A DNA stretch of 42,070 nt from a virus, in the IMG/VR virus record IMGVR_UViG_3300046512_000370, positions 1 to 42,070 of that record, one strand, 5' to 3'. Positions 15,353 through 23,624 of this stretch are shown piece by piece; the stretch's first letter is position 1, and each line of letters opens with the position of its first letter. The notes under the pieces were generated by a model. It was not told the DNA's origin, ran no database searches, and saw only the letters and a program-made list of their open reading frames with translations. Both the position numbers and the translations under genes were made by a program.

Positions 15353-15710
15353 GCGAATCGACGAGATGCTCAAGCTATGGGCGCAGGATCTGCATTCGCC
15401 TGTACCAGAAAACGTTGGCGGGCCGAGTGGCGGCAACATGATCGCCATGCTGATGGAATGCAAAGGGGGGCTGATACGCGGCACGCGGGGTAGTCGGGTG
15501 CTGCTGGATGAATCAGTGGATATTGAGCTGATCGTCAAGAAGCACCTGCCGCCCCGCCTTGCACTGGTCGTGTGGGAGCACTACTGCAACCACGAAAGCT
15601 TCCTTTCACAGAAGCTATTGCACTGTGCATGCAGCTCGCGGACGTACTACATGCGGCTGCATGACGCCCATGTGTTCATCCAGGGGATGCTGATGGGGAA
15701 GGCTGCATGA
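15345..15710 (+). CDS. Candidate late-gene regulator (antiterminator or RinA/ArpU-like position)
   Basis: A 121-residue protein starting with TTG (15345), with GAGGAG six bases upstream; the start overlaps the end of the primase gene. It is predicted helical, with RLHDAHVFIQGML near the end and LLDESVDIELIVKKHLP in the middle. The position (after replication genes, before the late genes and the repeat-rich intergenic region) is that of lambda Q or RinA/ArpU-type activators. I see no sure motif, so the role rests on location. It ends just before the TGTCCNAC repeat region. Confidence 0.6.
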   Translation: MIKRIDEMLKLWAQDLHSPVPENVGGPSGGNMIAMLMECKGGLIRGTRGSRVLLDESVDIELIVKKHLPPRLALVVWEHYCNHESFLSQKLLHCACSSRTYYMRLHDAHVFIQGMLMGKAA

Positions 15711-15735
15711 CCCTCTGCGTCACTCCGCGTCCCTC

Positions 15736-16003
15736 TGTCCTACCGTCCTGCCTTGTCCGACTCGCATTTAGTGCGGTTGGACAGGCGCAGGCCGCGCCAT
15801 TGTTGGCCTGTCCTACCGTCCAACCTTCACCCGCTCCACGCACACATGAGCATAGCGGGCACGTAGTCGCGCCCATGGCGCGCACGCGTGCTTTTAGCTT
15901 TCTCTCTATACACAAGAGAAAAGGAATAAAGGTAGGACAGTAGGGCAGAGCCCCGTATTCAGGTGCCTGTAGCTGTCCTACTTCGATCAAGAATAGTGGG
16001 ACA
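15736..16003. repeat. Dispersed TGTCCNAC repeats (seven copies, both orientations)
   Basis: Copies: 15736 (+, TGTCCTAC), 15754 (+, TGTCCGAC), 15776 (-, GTTGGACA), 15809 (+, TGTCCTAC), 15932 (-, GTAGGACA), 15974 (+, TGTCCTAC), 15996 (-, GTGGGACA). CTGTCCTACC near 15808 and GGTAGGACAG near 15931 are exact 10-bp reverse complements. An AT-rich segment with TTTCTCT/AGAGAAA arms lies between (15899-15921). They may be iterons of a replication origin or sites for a late regulator. No gene is supported here. Confidence 0.65.
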
Positions 16004-16037
16004 GGTAAGACAAGGCATCAGAAGCGATGGCCGATTG

Positions 16038-16092
16038 AATGCGTTGTCCCTGCGTTGCACCTGCGTCATACCTGTATTGCACCCGTATTGCG
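16038..16092 (+). repeat. Tandem 11-bp repeat array (five phased units)
   Basis: Consecutive units: AATGCGTTGTC, CCTGCGTTGCA, CCTGCGTCATA, CCTGTATTGCA, CCCGTATTGCG. The middle four share CCYGYRTYRYR. The 11-bp period is about one helical turn, so a protein could bind all units on one DNA face. It lies about 100 bp upstream of the terminator and holin gene. Confidence 0.65.
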
Positions 16093-16192
16093 CCATGGCA
16101 TTAAAACCCGCTTGCTGCCAGTAAAATCCACCTGTAAAAAGTACCCATCTTCGATAGGTGCGACCGCAAGCAGCGGGACTCACCACCACACT

Positions 16193-16218
16193 AAACCCGG
16201 CCATTGCGCCGGGTTTTT
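16193..16218 (+). terminator. Intrinsic terminator upstream of the holin gene
   Basis: AAACCCGGC (16193-16201), loop CATTGC, GCCGGGTTT (16208-16216), then T-run to 16218. This is a perfect 9-bp stem and a textbook rho-independent terminator. It stands between the replication module and the late genes, so late transcription must start after it or read through it. Confidence 0.85.
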
Positions 16219-16237
16219 GCGTTTATGGGGTAGGGCG

Positions 16238-16582
16238 ATGACGAACGAGCAGCAAGCGCTTATTGATATGCCGATCTGGATGGTGATCGTGCTCTCCCTG
16301 GTCGGCGGGATATCGGGCGAGGCATGGCGAGCAGACAAAGCTGGGGTAAGCGGCTGGTCACTGGTTCGCCGCTTGCTGCTTCGGTCCGGGGCCTGCGTGG
16401 TCTGCGGGCTCTCCACCATGATGTTGTTGCACGCCTCGGGCATGTCGGTACTGGCGGCGGGGAGCATCGGATGCCTCACCGCGATGGCCGGCGCCGATGT
16501 CGCCATCGGCCTGTACGAACGCTGGGCCGCCAAGCGTTTGGGCGTGTGCGATGTGCCGCCTTCGGGTGGTGGTCAGGTGTGA
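16238..16582 (+). CDS. Phage holin (three predicted membrane segments)
   Basis: A 114-residue membrane protein from the ATG at 16238; a purine-rich GGGGTAGGG lies upstream. Hydrophobic segments: about residues 12-30 (IWMVIVLSLVGGISG), 45-66 (LLLRSGACVVCGLSTMML) and 70-92 (VLAAGSIGCLTAMAGADVA). Size and topology fit a class of phage holins that form lesions in the inner membrane to release endolysin. It sits before the terminase genes, 24 kb from the endolysin and spanins, as in some Pseudomonas prophages. The exact family is uncertain. Confidence 0.78.
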   Translation: MTNEQQALIDMPIWMVIVLSLVGGISGEAWRADKAGVSGWSLVRRLLLRSGACVVCGLSTMMLLHASGMSVLAAGSIGCLTAMAGADVAIGLYERWAAKRLGVCDVPPSGGGQV

Positions 16583-16707
16583 TGGTCTGGAGGCTAAGGA
16601 ATACGTGGCCTGTAGGGCGTCGCATCAAAATGGAGCGCCGAAAAGTCGCCGGGGACCCTGGCGGCATTCGAGGGACACGGGGCATGAAACCCGCGGGAAA
16701 GCGTTAG
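16582..16707 (+). CDS. Possible small basic protein between holin and terminase
   Basis: A 41-codon frame whose ATG overlaps the holin stop (TGATG). The product is very basic (VWRLRNTWPVGRRIK, then RGTRGMKPAGKR). Stop-start overlap suggests coupled translation. It could equally be chance coding within a cos-type region. No function recognised. Confidence 0.35.
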   Translation: MVWRLRNTWPVGRRIKMERRKVAGDPGGIRGTRGMKPAGKR

Positions 16708-16788
16708 CGAATGGGCTGCCAGCTTACTGAAATTCAATCCATTGAAATTGAAAGGCTTCCATTGAAAAGCCGTTGAAAAGGAGGGCTT
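16708..16788. repeat. TTGAAA-repeat region, possible terminase binding (cos-like) site
   Basis: TTGAAA occurs at 16742, 16748, 16762 and 16773. TTCAAT-CC-ATTGAA is an inverted repeat around 16734-16747, and GGCTT/AAGCC brackets a small hairpin at 16754-16771. It lies immediately before the terminase small-subunit gene, where lambda-like phages carry cosB. The role is inferred from position only. Confidence 0.4.
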
Positions 16789-17385
16789 ATGACGGATTCA
16801 CTGTTCCTGTCTAAAAGCGCTTTCGCGGTTCGCATCGGCAGGACGCCGAGTTACATCACTTGGCTAAAAGACAACAATCGCCTGGTGCTGTCGCCGGACG
16901 GCAAGAAGGTCGACGTGCTGGCAACCGAAGCCCTGATCCTCGAAACCGCCGACCCCAGCAAGGCCGCCGTCGCTGCTCGACACCAGCAGGACCGGATTCA
17001 GCGTGACGTTTACAGCCAACTGTCCCCCCTGGTCGAGCCGACTAACACGGCTGCGCCGCAGCAGCCTCTTACCGCCAAGGGCCACGACTTCCAAAAGGCT
17101 CGCGCCATGCGCGAACACAACCTGGCGCAACTGGCCGAGATCGAACTACACAAGGCGCAGGGCTCGCTGGTTGCCAGGGATGCCGTTGAGCTTGGGGCCT
17201 ACAACGCCGGGCGCCATCTGCGTGACCAGTTGTTCGGCCTGCTGCCCCAGCTGTCCCACAAGCTGGCCGCGATGACCGACCCTTGGGACATCGAAAAACA
17301 CCTGACGGCGACACTCCGTAAATCACTGGAAGAGGCTGAGCGCATGTCCTCCTCCGACCTTGAACGAGCGATGACGACGAGCTGA
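16789..17385 (+). CDS. terS: Terminase small subunit
   Basis: A 198-residue protein directly before the GpA-type large subunit. The N-terminal segment SKSAFAVRIGRTPSYITWLKDNNRL is a DNA-binding (Nu1-like) helix-turn-helix, followed by DGKKVDVLATEALI. The middle is a charged helical region (FQKARAMREHNLAQLAEIELHKAQGSLV), and the C-terminal part should bind the large subunit. A perfect AAAAGGAGGG lies just upstream. It is expected to recognise the cos or pac site, possibly the repeat region immediately 5' of it. Confidence 0.88.
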   Translation: MTDSLFLSKSAFAVRIGRTPSYITWLKDNNRLVLSPDGKKVDVLATEALILETADPSKAAVAARHQQDRIQRDVYSQLSPLVEPTNTAAPQQPLTAKGHDFQKARAMREHNLAQLAEIELHKAQGSLVARDAVELGAYNAGRHLRDQLFGLLPQLSHKLAAMTDPWDIEKHLTATLRKSLEEAERMSSSDLERAMTTS

Positions 17386-17388
17386 CCT

Positions 17389-19413
17389 ATGACCACGGAA
17401 ATTCCTGACGGTGACCGTGCGTACCGTGAGGCGTATTTCCGTGGGCTGCGTCCTGATCCAGACCTCTGGATCGACGAGTGGGCCGATGAGTACATGCGCA
17501 TCCCGCGAGACACTGGCGCGCCGGAACCGGGCCAGTACCGCACCGAGCGGACGCCATATGCCCGCGAGCCGATGCGCTGCCTGTCACCGGCTCACCCGTG
17601 TCGGCGCGTGGTCACCATGGTGGCTTCGCAGCTGATGAAAACTCAGATCGCCTTGAACTGGATGGGCGGCCTGATCCACATGGCGCCGTCCAACATCTTG
17701 GCGCTGTTGCCCAGCCTGAGCCTGTCCAAGCGGGTCTCCGGGCGGATCAGCAAGACGATAAAGGCCACCCCGGAACTGGCGAAGCGTGTAGCGGCCAGCC
17801 GCTCACGGGATGCCCGCAACACCATGGATACCAAGGAGTTCGAGGGTGGCGCCCTCTACGTCACCACGGCGGGCTCTGCGGCCAACTTGTCGGAGCTGTC
17901 GGCGCGCTACATATACGGCGATGAGGTCGACCGTTGGGAAAACGATGTCGGCCAGGAAGGTGACCCCATCGTGCTGGCGGAAACGCGGGCGACCAACTTC
18001 GGCCGCAACGCCAAGATTTACTTCTCCAGCTCGCCGACGATCAAGGGCGCCTCGCGAATCGCGGACCTGTTCGAGTCCAGCGACCAACGTTACTACTACG
18101 TGCCGTGCCCTTCATGCGGGCACATGCAGGTGCTGGAATGGGAGGGGCTGCTCTACAGCAAGGACTACAAAACGGTTCACTACCAGTGCGCCGCGCCTGA
18201 TTGTGACGTCCTGATCGAGGAGCACCACAAGACCGACATGCTCGCCCGTGGTGAGTGGCGTGCCCATGGCAGCGGCGATGGCAAGACGGTGGGCTTCCAT
18301 CTCAACGCGCTGTACTCGCCGATTGGCTGGAAGGACTGGCCCTCGCTGGCCGAGGAGTACGAAGACGCCAAGACGGCCCAGGCCAAGGGCGACATGGGCC
18401 TGATGCAGGTGTTCTACAACACCCGTCTCGCCAAGGTCTGGGACAGCGCTCAAGAGCAGACCAAGGCCAAAGTGCTGGTCGATAGGGCACGGTTGGAGAC
18501 CTACACCCTCGGCAGCATGCCGGTGGGCGTGCTGATGCTGACCGGGGCCGTCGATGTCCAGGCCAACCGCCTGGAGCTGATGGTGATGGGCTTCGGTGTC
18601 GGCATGGAACGCTGGGTGGTCGACCACCAGGTGATCTGGGGCGATCCCGCAGACGAGCGCACCTGGGCGGTGTTGGACGAGAAGCTCAAGGCTCGCTACC
18701 GGCATCCTTGCGGAGTCGGCTTGGCGATCCTAGCGACGGGGGTCGGCTCCGGCGGTCATCACACCGATGAGGTTTATCAGTTCTGCCGGGTACGGCGCTG
18801 GCGCAACATCTTCGCCATCAAGGGCGCGAGCAAGCCTGGCAAGCCAGTGATTGCTCAGCGGCCCTCCATGGTCGACGTGACCTGGAAGGGCCAGACCGAA
18901 CGCGGCGGCGCCGAGCTGTGGTTTGTCGGTACCGACACCGCGAAGGACTGGATCTACAACCGCTACGCCTTCGAGGACGGCCCTGGCTCGCTGCACTTTG
19001 CCAACGACCTGCCGGACGAGTTCTTCGACCAGTGCGTGGCCGAGCGCAAGGTCGCTCGGTACGTCAAAGGCTACAAGCGTATCGAGTGGGTCAAGGGCAA
19101 GGCCGAGCGCAACGAAGCACTCGACCTGCTGGTGTACTGCCTGGCGATGGCGCATTACCTCGGCATCAACCGCTACCAGGAACACGACTGGGAGCGGGTG
19201 CGACAGGCCCTCGCGCAGTCCGGTTTGTTCGACGATGTGTTGGGCGTAAAGCCCGTGCAAGGCGAGCGCGTTGACGCTGAAGAAACACCGGCCCCTGTTG
19301 CAGCACGTCAGGCGCTACCCGCACCGCCACCAGTTGCACCTGTCGCCCAACCGCGACCCGCTGCACCCCCTCAACGCCGCAGCTCCACCAGCGGTTACCT
19401 GAAGAGACGCTGA
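17389..19413 (+). CDS. terL: Terminase large subunit, GpA family
   Basis: A 674-residue packaging motor and nuclease of the lambda gpA family. N-terminal WIDEWADEYMRIP and GQYRTERTPYAREPM are typical. VASQLMKTQIALNWMGG (about 80-97) is the degenerate Walker A, and YIYGDEVDRW is Walker B with the catalytic acidic residue. A zinc-binding segment CPSCG...CAAPDC follows, then the C-terminal nuclease domain starting at GVLMLTGAVDVQANRLE. The last 60 residues are Ala/Pro-rich. Full length for the family. Confidence 0.95.
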   Translation: MTTEIPDGDRAYREAYFRGLRPDPDLWIDEWADEYMRIPRDTGAPEPGQYRTERTPYAREPMRCLSPAHPCRRVVTMVASQLMKTQIALNWMGGLIHMAPSNILALLPSLSLSKRVSGRISKTIKATPELAKRVAASRSRDARNTMDTKEFEGGALYVTTAGSAANLSELSARYIYGDEVDRWENDVGQEGDPIVLAETRATNFGRNAKIYFSSSPTIKGASRIADLFESSDQRYYYVPCPSCGHMQVLEWEGLLYSKDYKTVHYQCAAPDCDVLIEEHHKTDMLARGEWRAHGSGDGKTVGFHLNALYSPIGWKDWPSLAEEYEDAKTAQAKGDMGLMQVFYNTRLAKVWDSAQEQTKAKVLVDRARLETYTLGSMPVGVLMLTGAVDVQANRLELMVMGFGVGMERWVVDHQVIWGDPADERTWAVLDEKLKARYRHPCGVGLAILATGVGSGGHHTDEVYQFCRVRRWRNIFAIKGASKPGKPVIAQRPSMVDVTWKGQTERGGAELWFVGTDTAKDWIYNRYAFEDGPGSLHFANDLPDEFFDQCVAERKVARYVKGYKRIEWVKGKAERNEALDLLVYCLAMAHYLGINRYQEHDWERVRQALAQSGLFDDVLGVKPVQGERVDAEETPAPVAARQALPAPPPVAPVAQPRPAAPPQRRSSTSGYLKRR

Positions 19414-19414
19414 T

Positions 19415-19621
19415 ATGTCGTTTACCCCGAAGCACCTCGAAGTCATCGAGCGCGCCATTGCACGCGGTGAAAAGACCGTGCGCTACAGCGACCGCACGGT
19501 GGAGTACCGCTCTATCGACGAACTGCTCAAGGCCCGTGACGAGATCCGCACGTCGCTGAGCCAAGCCGCCGGCCCGCGCTCTCGCGTGATCCGGCTTACC
19601 CACGGAGGCAAGGGCATCTAA
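19415..19621 (+). CDS. W: Head-tail joining protein, lambda gpW family
   Basis: A 68-residue protein of the gpW family, which completes the head so tails can attach. It shows LEVIERAIARGEKTVRYSDRTVEYRSIDELLKAR, with the family helix, beta-hairpin and helix. The order large terminase-W-portal is that of lambda. The stop overlaps the portal start (TAATG). Confidence 0.92.
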   Translation: MSFTPKHLEVIERAIARGEKTVRYSDRTVEYRSIDELLKARDEIRTSLSQAAGPRSRVIRLTHGGKGI

Positions 19622-21102
19622 TGGCTCGACATTATCCGACGCTCACCCGTAATGGATTCTTGCTGCCGTCGAACATCAAGGCCAGTTACGAAGGCGCCGG
19701 TGAGGGCCGACGTTCGGCCAGTTGGGAGGCTAGCGACAACGGCATCAACAGCATCAACACCCCGGCGCTGCGCAACCTGCGGGCGCGCTCGCGGGCGGCG
19801 GTGCGCAATGACCCGTATGCGTTCAACGTCATCGACAAGCGCGTCAGCAACCTGATCGGCACGGGCATTACGCCCAGGCCGACGACGGAAGATGCCGATC
19901 TGCGCAAACTCCAGCAGCAGCTGTGGGATGACTGGGTGGATGAAGCGGACGCCGATGAGCTGACCGACTTCTATGGCATGCAGGCCCTGGTGGCGCGCAC
20001 CGTGGAAACGGCCGGAGAGTGCTTTGTGCGGTTGCGGCCGCGTAGCCCCAGTGAAGGTTTGGCGGTGCCGCTGCAGTTGCAGGCGCTGGCCCCTGAGTTT
20101 GTCCCTCACGACAAATTCGAAACGGCCAAAAACGGTAACGTGATCCGCGCCGGGATCGAGTTCAACCCGGCCGGCAAGCGTGTGGCGTACTGGATGTACT
20201 TGTCGCACCCACGCGATTCGTCGTCGTTGAACGCCGGTTACAACCAGTTGGTGCGAGTGCCGGCGGCGCAGGTGCTGCACATCTTTGAGCCGATGGAGCC
20301 GGGGCAGTTGCGCGGTGTTCCGCGTCTGGCCCCGGTGCTGAAGCGCCTGCGCAGCCTGGACAACTACGACGACGCGGTGCTGTTCCGCCAGGAGGTGGCG
20401 AACCTGTTCGCCGGCTTCATCAAGCGGCCAGCCCCGGACAGTGGTCAGCAACCACGCGATCCTGTCACGGGGCAGTTGCTGACCACCGACCGCGACGGCT
20501 TCACGCCGATGGTCGCCCTGGAACCCGGCACCATGCAGGAGCTGGGGCCAGGTGAAGAGGTGGAGTTTTCCAAACCACCAGACGCGGGCAACAACTACCC
20601 GGACTTCATGCGTCAGCAACTGATGGCTGCGGCGGCAGGTTCGGGCACGCCTTACGAGATCCTCACCGGCGACATGCGGGAGGTCAACGACCGGGCGTTG
20701 CGCGTGGTGCTCAACGAGTTCCGGCGCCGTTTGGAGCAACTGCAATTCGGCGTGTACGTGCATCAGCTGTGTCGCCCTGTGCGCGCCGCGTGGATGGACA
20801 TGGCGGTGTTGTCCGGCGCGCTGGTGCTGGCGGATTACGCGCAACGGCGCCGCGAATACCTGCGCACGCGCTGGGTGCCGCAAGGCTGGGCCTACATCCA
20901 GCCGGTGCAGGACGTGCAGGCGCGGCGCATGGAAGTGCAGGCGGGCTTCGCCTCGCGTAGCGAGATGGTGTTGCGTACCGGTTACGACGCGGAAACGGTC
21001 GACACGGAAAACGCGGCCGATCTCGTCCGAGCCACGAATCTAGGCCTCAACTACACGACTCTTGAAGCCATCGAGCTGAACGATGAAAAGGAACAACCAT
21101 GA
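19621..21102 (+). CDS. B: Portal protein, lambda gpB family
   Basis: The 493-residue portal forms the dodecameric DNA channel at the capsid vertex. Family features: RARSRAAVRNDPYAFNVIDKRVSNLIGTGI near the start (the second half after DPYA is most typical), ETAGECFVRLRP, VLHIFEPMEPGQLRGVPRLAPV, GTMQELGPGEEVEF, and GSGTPYEILTGDMREVNDRALRV. A GGAGG lies 12 bases before the ATG. The stop overlaps the protease start. Full family length. Confidence 0.95.
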   Translation: MARHYPTLTRNGFLLPSNIKASYEGAGEGRRSASWEASDNGINSINTPALRNLRARSRAAVRNDPYAFNVIDKRVSNLIGTGITPRPTTEDADLRKLQQQLWDDWVDEADADELTDFYGMQALVARTVETAGECFVRLRPRSPSEGLAVPLQLQALAPEFVPHDKFETAKNGNVIRAGIEFNPAGKRVAYWMYLSHPRDSSSLNAGYNQLVRVPAAQVLHIFEPMEPGQLRGVPRLAPVLKRLRSLDNYDDAVLFRQEVANLFAGFIKRPAPDSGQQPRDPVTGQLLTTDRDGFTPMVALEPGTMQELGPGEEVEFSKPPDAGNNYPDFMRQQLMAAAAGSGTPYEILTGDMREVNDRALRVVLNEFRRRLEQLQFGVYVHQLCRPVRAAWMDMAVLSGALVLADYAQRRREYLRTRWVPQGWAYIQPVQDVQARRMEVQAGFASRSEMVLRTGYDAETVDTENAADLVRATNLGLNYTTLEAIELNDEKEQP

Positions 21103-22229
21103 GCCAAAAAACCAAGCCCCGCGTTTATGACAAGGCGGGCAAGCAGGTCAAGGTCGCCGACAAGAGTTGGTACACCTTGCAGGCCAGCGGCGAAGCCGAG
21201 CAGCGCAACATCGAGATCTTCGTGTACGGCGAGATCGGCGCCTGGGGCGTCACCGCCAATCAATTTGTGCAGGATCTGCGTGCCATGGATGACGGCACGT
21301 CACCGGTGATCGTCGCGTTCAACAGCATTGGCGGTGATCTGTTCGACGGTCTGGCGATCCACAACGCGCTGTCACGGCTGGGCGAGCGCTGTACGGGGCG
21401 CATTGACGCCCTAGCGGCGAGCGCGGCCAGTGTTGCGGTGTGCGGCGCTCACCGGGTGGTGATCGCGGCAAACGCCATGCTGATGATCCACAACCCCTAC
21501 ACCTTCACCAGTGGTGATGCTGAAGACTTCCGCCGTGTGGCCGACGTGCTGGACCAGACTCTGGAAGCGATTATTGCGGCCTACAAAGCCAAGGCACCGG
21601 ACATTGACAACGCCGAGCTGCGGCGCATGGTCAACGCTGAAACCTGGCTCACGGCCAATGAAGCGGTGGCGCTGGGCCTGGCCGATGAAGTGGGCGACGG
21701 CCTCAAGGTCAGCGCCTGTCTCGGCCAGGGCAGCGTGCTGCAGCGTTTCCAGCATGCCCCGCCTGAGCTGCTCGCTCAATTGGACGAAGAGCCGGAAGTA
21801 GAACCGCCTGAGCCTGATCCGGCCCCAGTGCTGGACGCGGCCAAGCTGGCGCTGATGGTCACACAAGGATGTGCAGCGGCGGGTATCAGCAACCTGGTGG
21901 ATCCGATACTCGCCGCGACCAAGCTTGAAAGCGAAACGGTGATCCAGGCCGCGCTGATCAAGGCCAAAGCTCTGCACGGGCTTTGTGTCGCTGCTCGTTT
22001 GCCGGAACTGACCGGTGAGTTCATCAGTGCCGGCCTGGATGAAGCGGCAGTCCGTGCGCGTCTTTTTGACAAGCTGGTAAGCAGCGGTGGTGGCTTTGAA
22101 ATCAACAACGCCTTGCCGCTGGATAACGACCCGGCACTCACGGTCAAGGCCAAGCAGGTCGACAGCCAATCAATCTGGGCCACCCGTCAGGCGGCACAAA
22201 ACGGTAACTCGAAAGGAGCAAGAGCATGA
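21099..22229 (+). CDS. C: Head maturation protease, ClpP-type, with C-terminal scaffold-like extension
   Basis: A 376-residue protein. Residues about 35-210 form a ClpP/SppA-type serine protease: IVAFNSIGGDLFDGLAIHNAL, Ser108 in DALAASAASVA, and His131 in MLMIHNP. Residues about 220-376 are acidic and Pro-rich at first (EEPEVEPPEPDPAP), then helical, as in the scaffolding part encoded by lambda C/Nu3. It is expected to process the capsid during assembly. ATGA overlaps on both sides (portal and decoration protein). Confidence 0.92.
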   Translation: MSQKTKPRVYDKAGKQVKVADKSWYTLQASGEAEQRNIEIFVYGEIGAWGVTANQFVQDLRAMDDGTSPVIVAFNSIGGDLFDGLAIHNALSRLGERCTGRIDALAASAASVAVCGAHRVVIAANAMLMIHNPYTFTSGDAEDFRRVADVLDQTLEAIIAAYKAKAPDIDNAELRRMVNAETWLTANEAVALGLADEVGDGLKVSACLGQGSVLQRFQHAPPELLAQLDEEPEVEPPEPDPAPVLDAAKLALMVTQGCAAAGISNLVDPILAATKLESETVIQAALIKAKALHGLCVAARLPELTGEFISAGLDEAAVRARLFDKLVSSGGGFEINNALPLDNDPALTVKAKQVDSQSIWATRQAAQNGNSKGARA

Positions 22230-22564
22230 AAACTGAATCGATGCACGCAGGTGAGTTCCTGCTGTCCGAGGGCGCTGGCAATATTTCCCGTGAAGCGATC
22301 AACGTCGCTGCCGGTGCCGCGCTGGAACCGGGCCAGATCCTGGGCCTGGTCACGCTCACCGGTGAGTTCGCGCCGTATCAGCCAACCGCTGAAGACGGCA
22401 CCGAAAACGCCATCGCGATCCTCTACGGGCCGCTGGGCGAGTCGGATGTGCCGCGTCGCGGTCGTGCCATCGTGCGCTTGGCTGAGGTCAGCGAAGCGCA
22501 TTTGACCGGCCTCGACCCCGCCGCCGAGAAGGCCCTGGCGACCCATTTCGTGATCGTCCGCTAA
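22226..22564 (+). CDS. D: Head decoration protein, lambda gpD family
   Basis: A 112-residue capsid-stabilising protein. Recognised by FLLSEGAGNISREAINVAAG, GQILGLVTLTGEF, and the ending HFVIVR. The length is that of gpD. GGAG lies upstream and the start overlaps the protease stop. A terminator-like hairpin follows (22585-22603), so it may be expressed at a different level from the capsid protein. Confidence 0.92.
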   Translation: MKTESMHAGEFLLSEGAGNISREAINVAAGAALEPGQILGLVTLTGEFAPYQPTAEDGTENAIAILYGPLGESDVPRRGRAIVRLAEVSEAHLTGLDPAAEKALATHFVIVR

Positions 22565-22584
22565 GACGCTCACCCTGTTAATCC

Positions 22585-22607
22585 ATCCCGCCGAGTGCGG
22601 GATTTTT
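22585..22607 (+). terminator. Intercistronic hairpin with T-run (after decoration gene)
   Basis: ATCCCGC (22585-22591), CGAGT loop, GCGGGAT (22597-22603) then TTTT. A complete terminator shape inside the head operon, 20 bp after the decoration stop and before the capsid gene. Partial termination or mRNA-end protection is possible. Confidence 0.7.
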
Positions 22608-22626
22608 CGTTTCTGGAGAGTACCCC

Positions 22627-23622
22627 ATGGCCGAGATCGCCATTTTTGAAGATGACGCGTTCAGCGTCTCCTCGTTGACCGCTGCAATCAATGACCAGGA
22701 ATACCTGCCGGGCCGCATCAGCAGCCTTGGCCTGTTCCGCGAAGAGGGGATCAGCACCCTCACCGTACAGATCGAGAAGGACGGCGACACCCTGGCCCTG
22801 GTGCCGGCGGGTGAGCGTGGCACTTCGGGCTTGGTGGTCGGTGCGACCAAGCGTCAGTTGATCCCGTTCAACACCGTGCACCTGCCGGAACGCTTCACCA
22901 TCAAGGCCGACGAGATCCAGGGCATTCGCGCCTTCGGCACGCGCACCGAATTGCAGGCCGTGCAGGACGTGGTCAACAAGCGCCTGGCGAAAGCGCGCCG
23001 CCAGTTGGATGCCACCCACGAGTTCCAGCGCATGGGTGCGTTGAACGGCCAGGTACTGGACGCCGATGGCAAGACGGTCCTGTTGGACATTTATAAATCC
23101 TTCGGCGTGAATCGCCAGAAGCTTCAGATGGGCTTGAACAGTCCAGACACCGAGCTGCGGGTCAAATGCGGCGAAGCCTTGGACATGCAAGAGGAAGCCC
23201 TGGGCAGCGTCACCAGCAGCGGCTCCCGCGCAATGTGCGGCAAGAACTTCTGGAACAAGCTCATCGTGCACAAGTCGGTCAAGGAGACCTACCTCAACAC
23301 CATGCAGGCCGCATCTCTGCGTGGCGATGCCCGTGAAAGCTTCGAGTTCGGCGGGATCGTCTGGGAGCGCTATCGCGGCAAAGTGGCGGGTGTTGCGTTC
23401 GTCCACGACGACAAGGCCCTGCTGATCCCCGAGGGTGTGCCGGATCTGTACATCTCGTCCTTCGCGCCGGCCGACTACATGGAGACGGTAAATACCCAAG
23501 GCATCCCGTACTACAGCAAGATCGAGCCAATGCAGTTCGGCAAGGGCGTGGCCGGTGAAGCCCAGTCCAACCCGCTGCACCTGTGCACACGACCTCGGGC
23601 GCAGATCCTGCTGGAACTCTGA
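22627..23622 (+). CDS. E: Major capsid protein, lambda gpE family
   Basis: A 331-residue HK97-fold capsid protein of the lambda E type. Signature segments: FSVSSLTAAINDQEYLPGRI, GLFREEGISTLTVQIEKDGD, PERFTIKADEIQGIRAFG and VPDLYISSFAPADYMETVNT. GGAGA precedes the ATG. The length matches the family. It follows the decoration gene as in lambda. Confidence 0.95.
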   Translation: MAEIAIFEDDAFSVSSLTAAINDQEYLPGRISSLGLFREEGISTLTVQIEKDGDTLALVPAGERGTSGLVVGATKRQLIPFNTVHLPERFTIKADEIQGIRAFGTRTELQAVQDVVNKRLAKARRQLDATHEFQRMGALNGQVLDADGKTVLLDIYKSFGVNRQKLQMGLNSPDTELRVKCGEALDMQEEALGSVTSSGSRAMCGKNFWNKLIVHKSVKETYLNTMQAASLRGDARESFEFGGIVWERYRGKVAGVAFVHDDKALLIPEGVPDLYISSFAPADYMETVNTQGIPYYSKIEPMQFGKGVAGEAQSNPLHLCTRPRAQILLEL

Positions 23623-23624
23623 CA

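Noticed and set aside
15707-15943. 78-codon plus frame in the repeat-rich gap
   Set aside because: Pro/Ser-rich low-complexity translation, no ribosome site, and it overlaps the TGTCCNAC repeats; more likely regulatory DNA.
19618-20883. 421-codon minus-strand frame
   Set aside because: Lies entirely antisense to the portal gene; Arg/His-rich, typical of a shadow frame.
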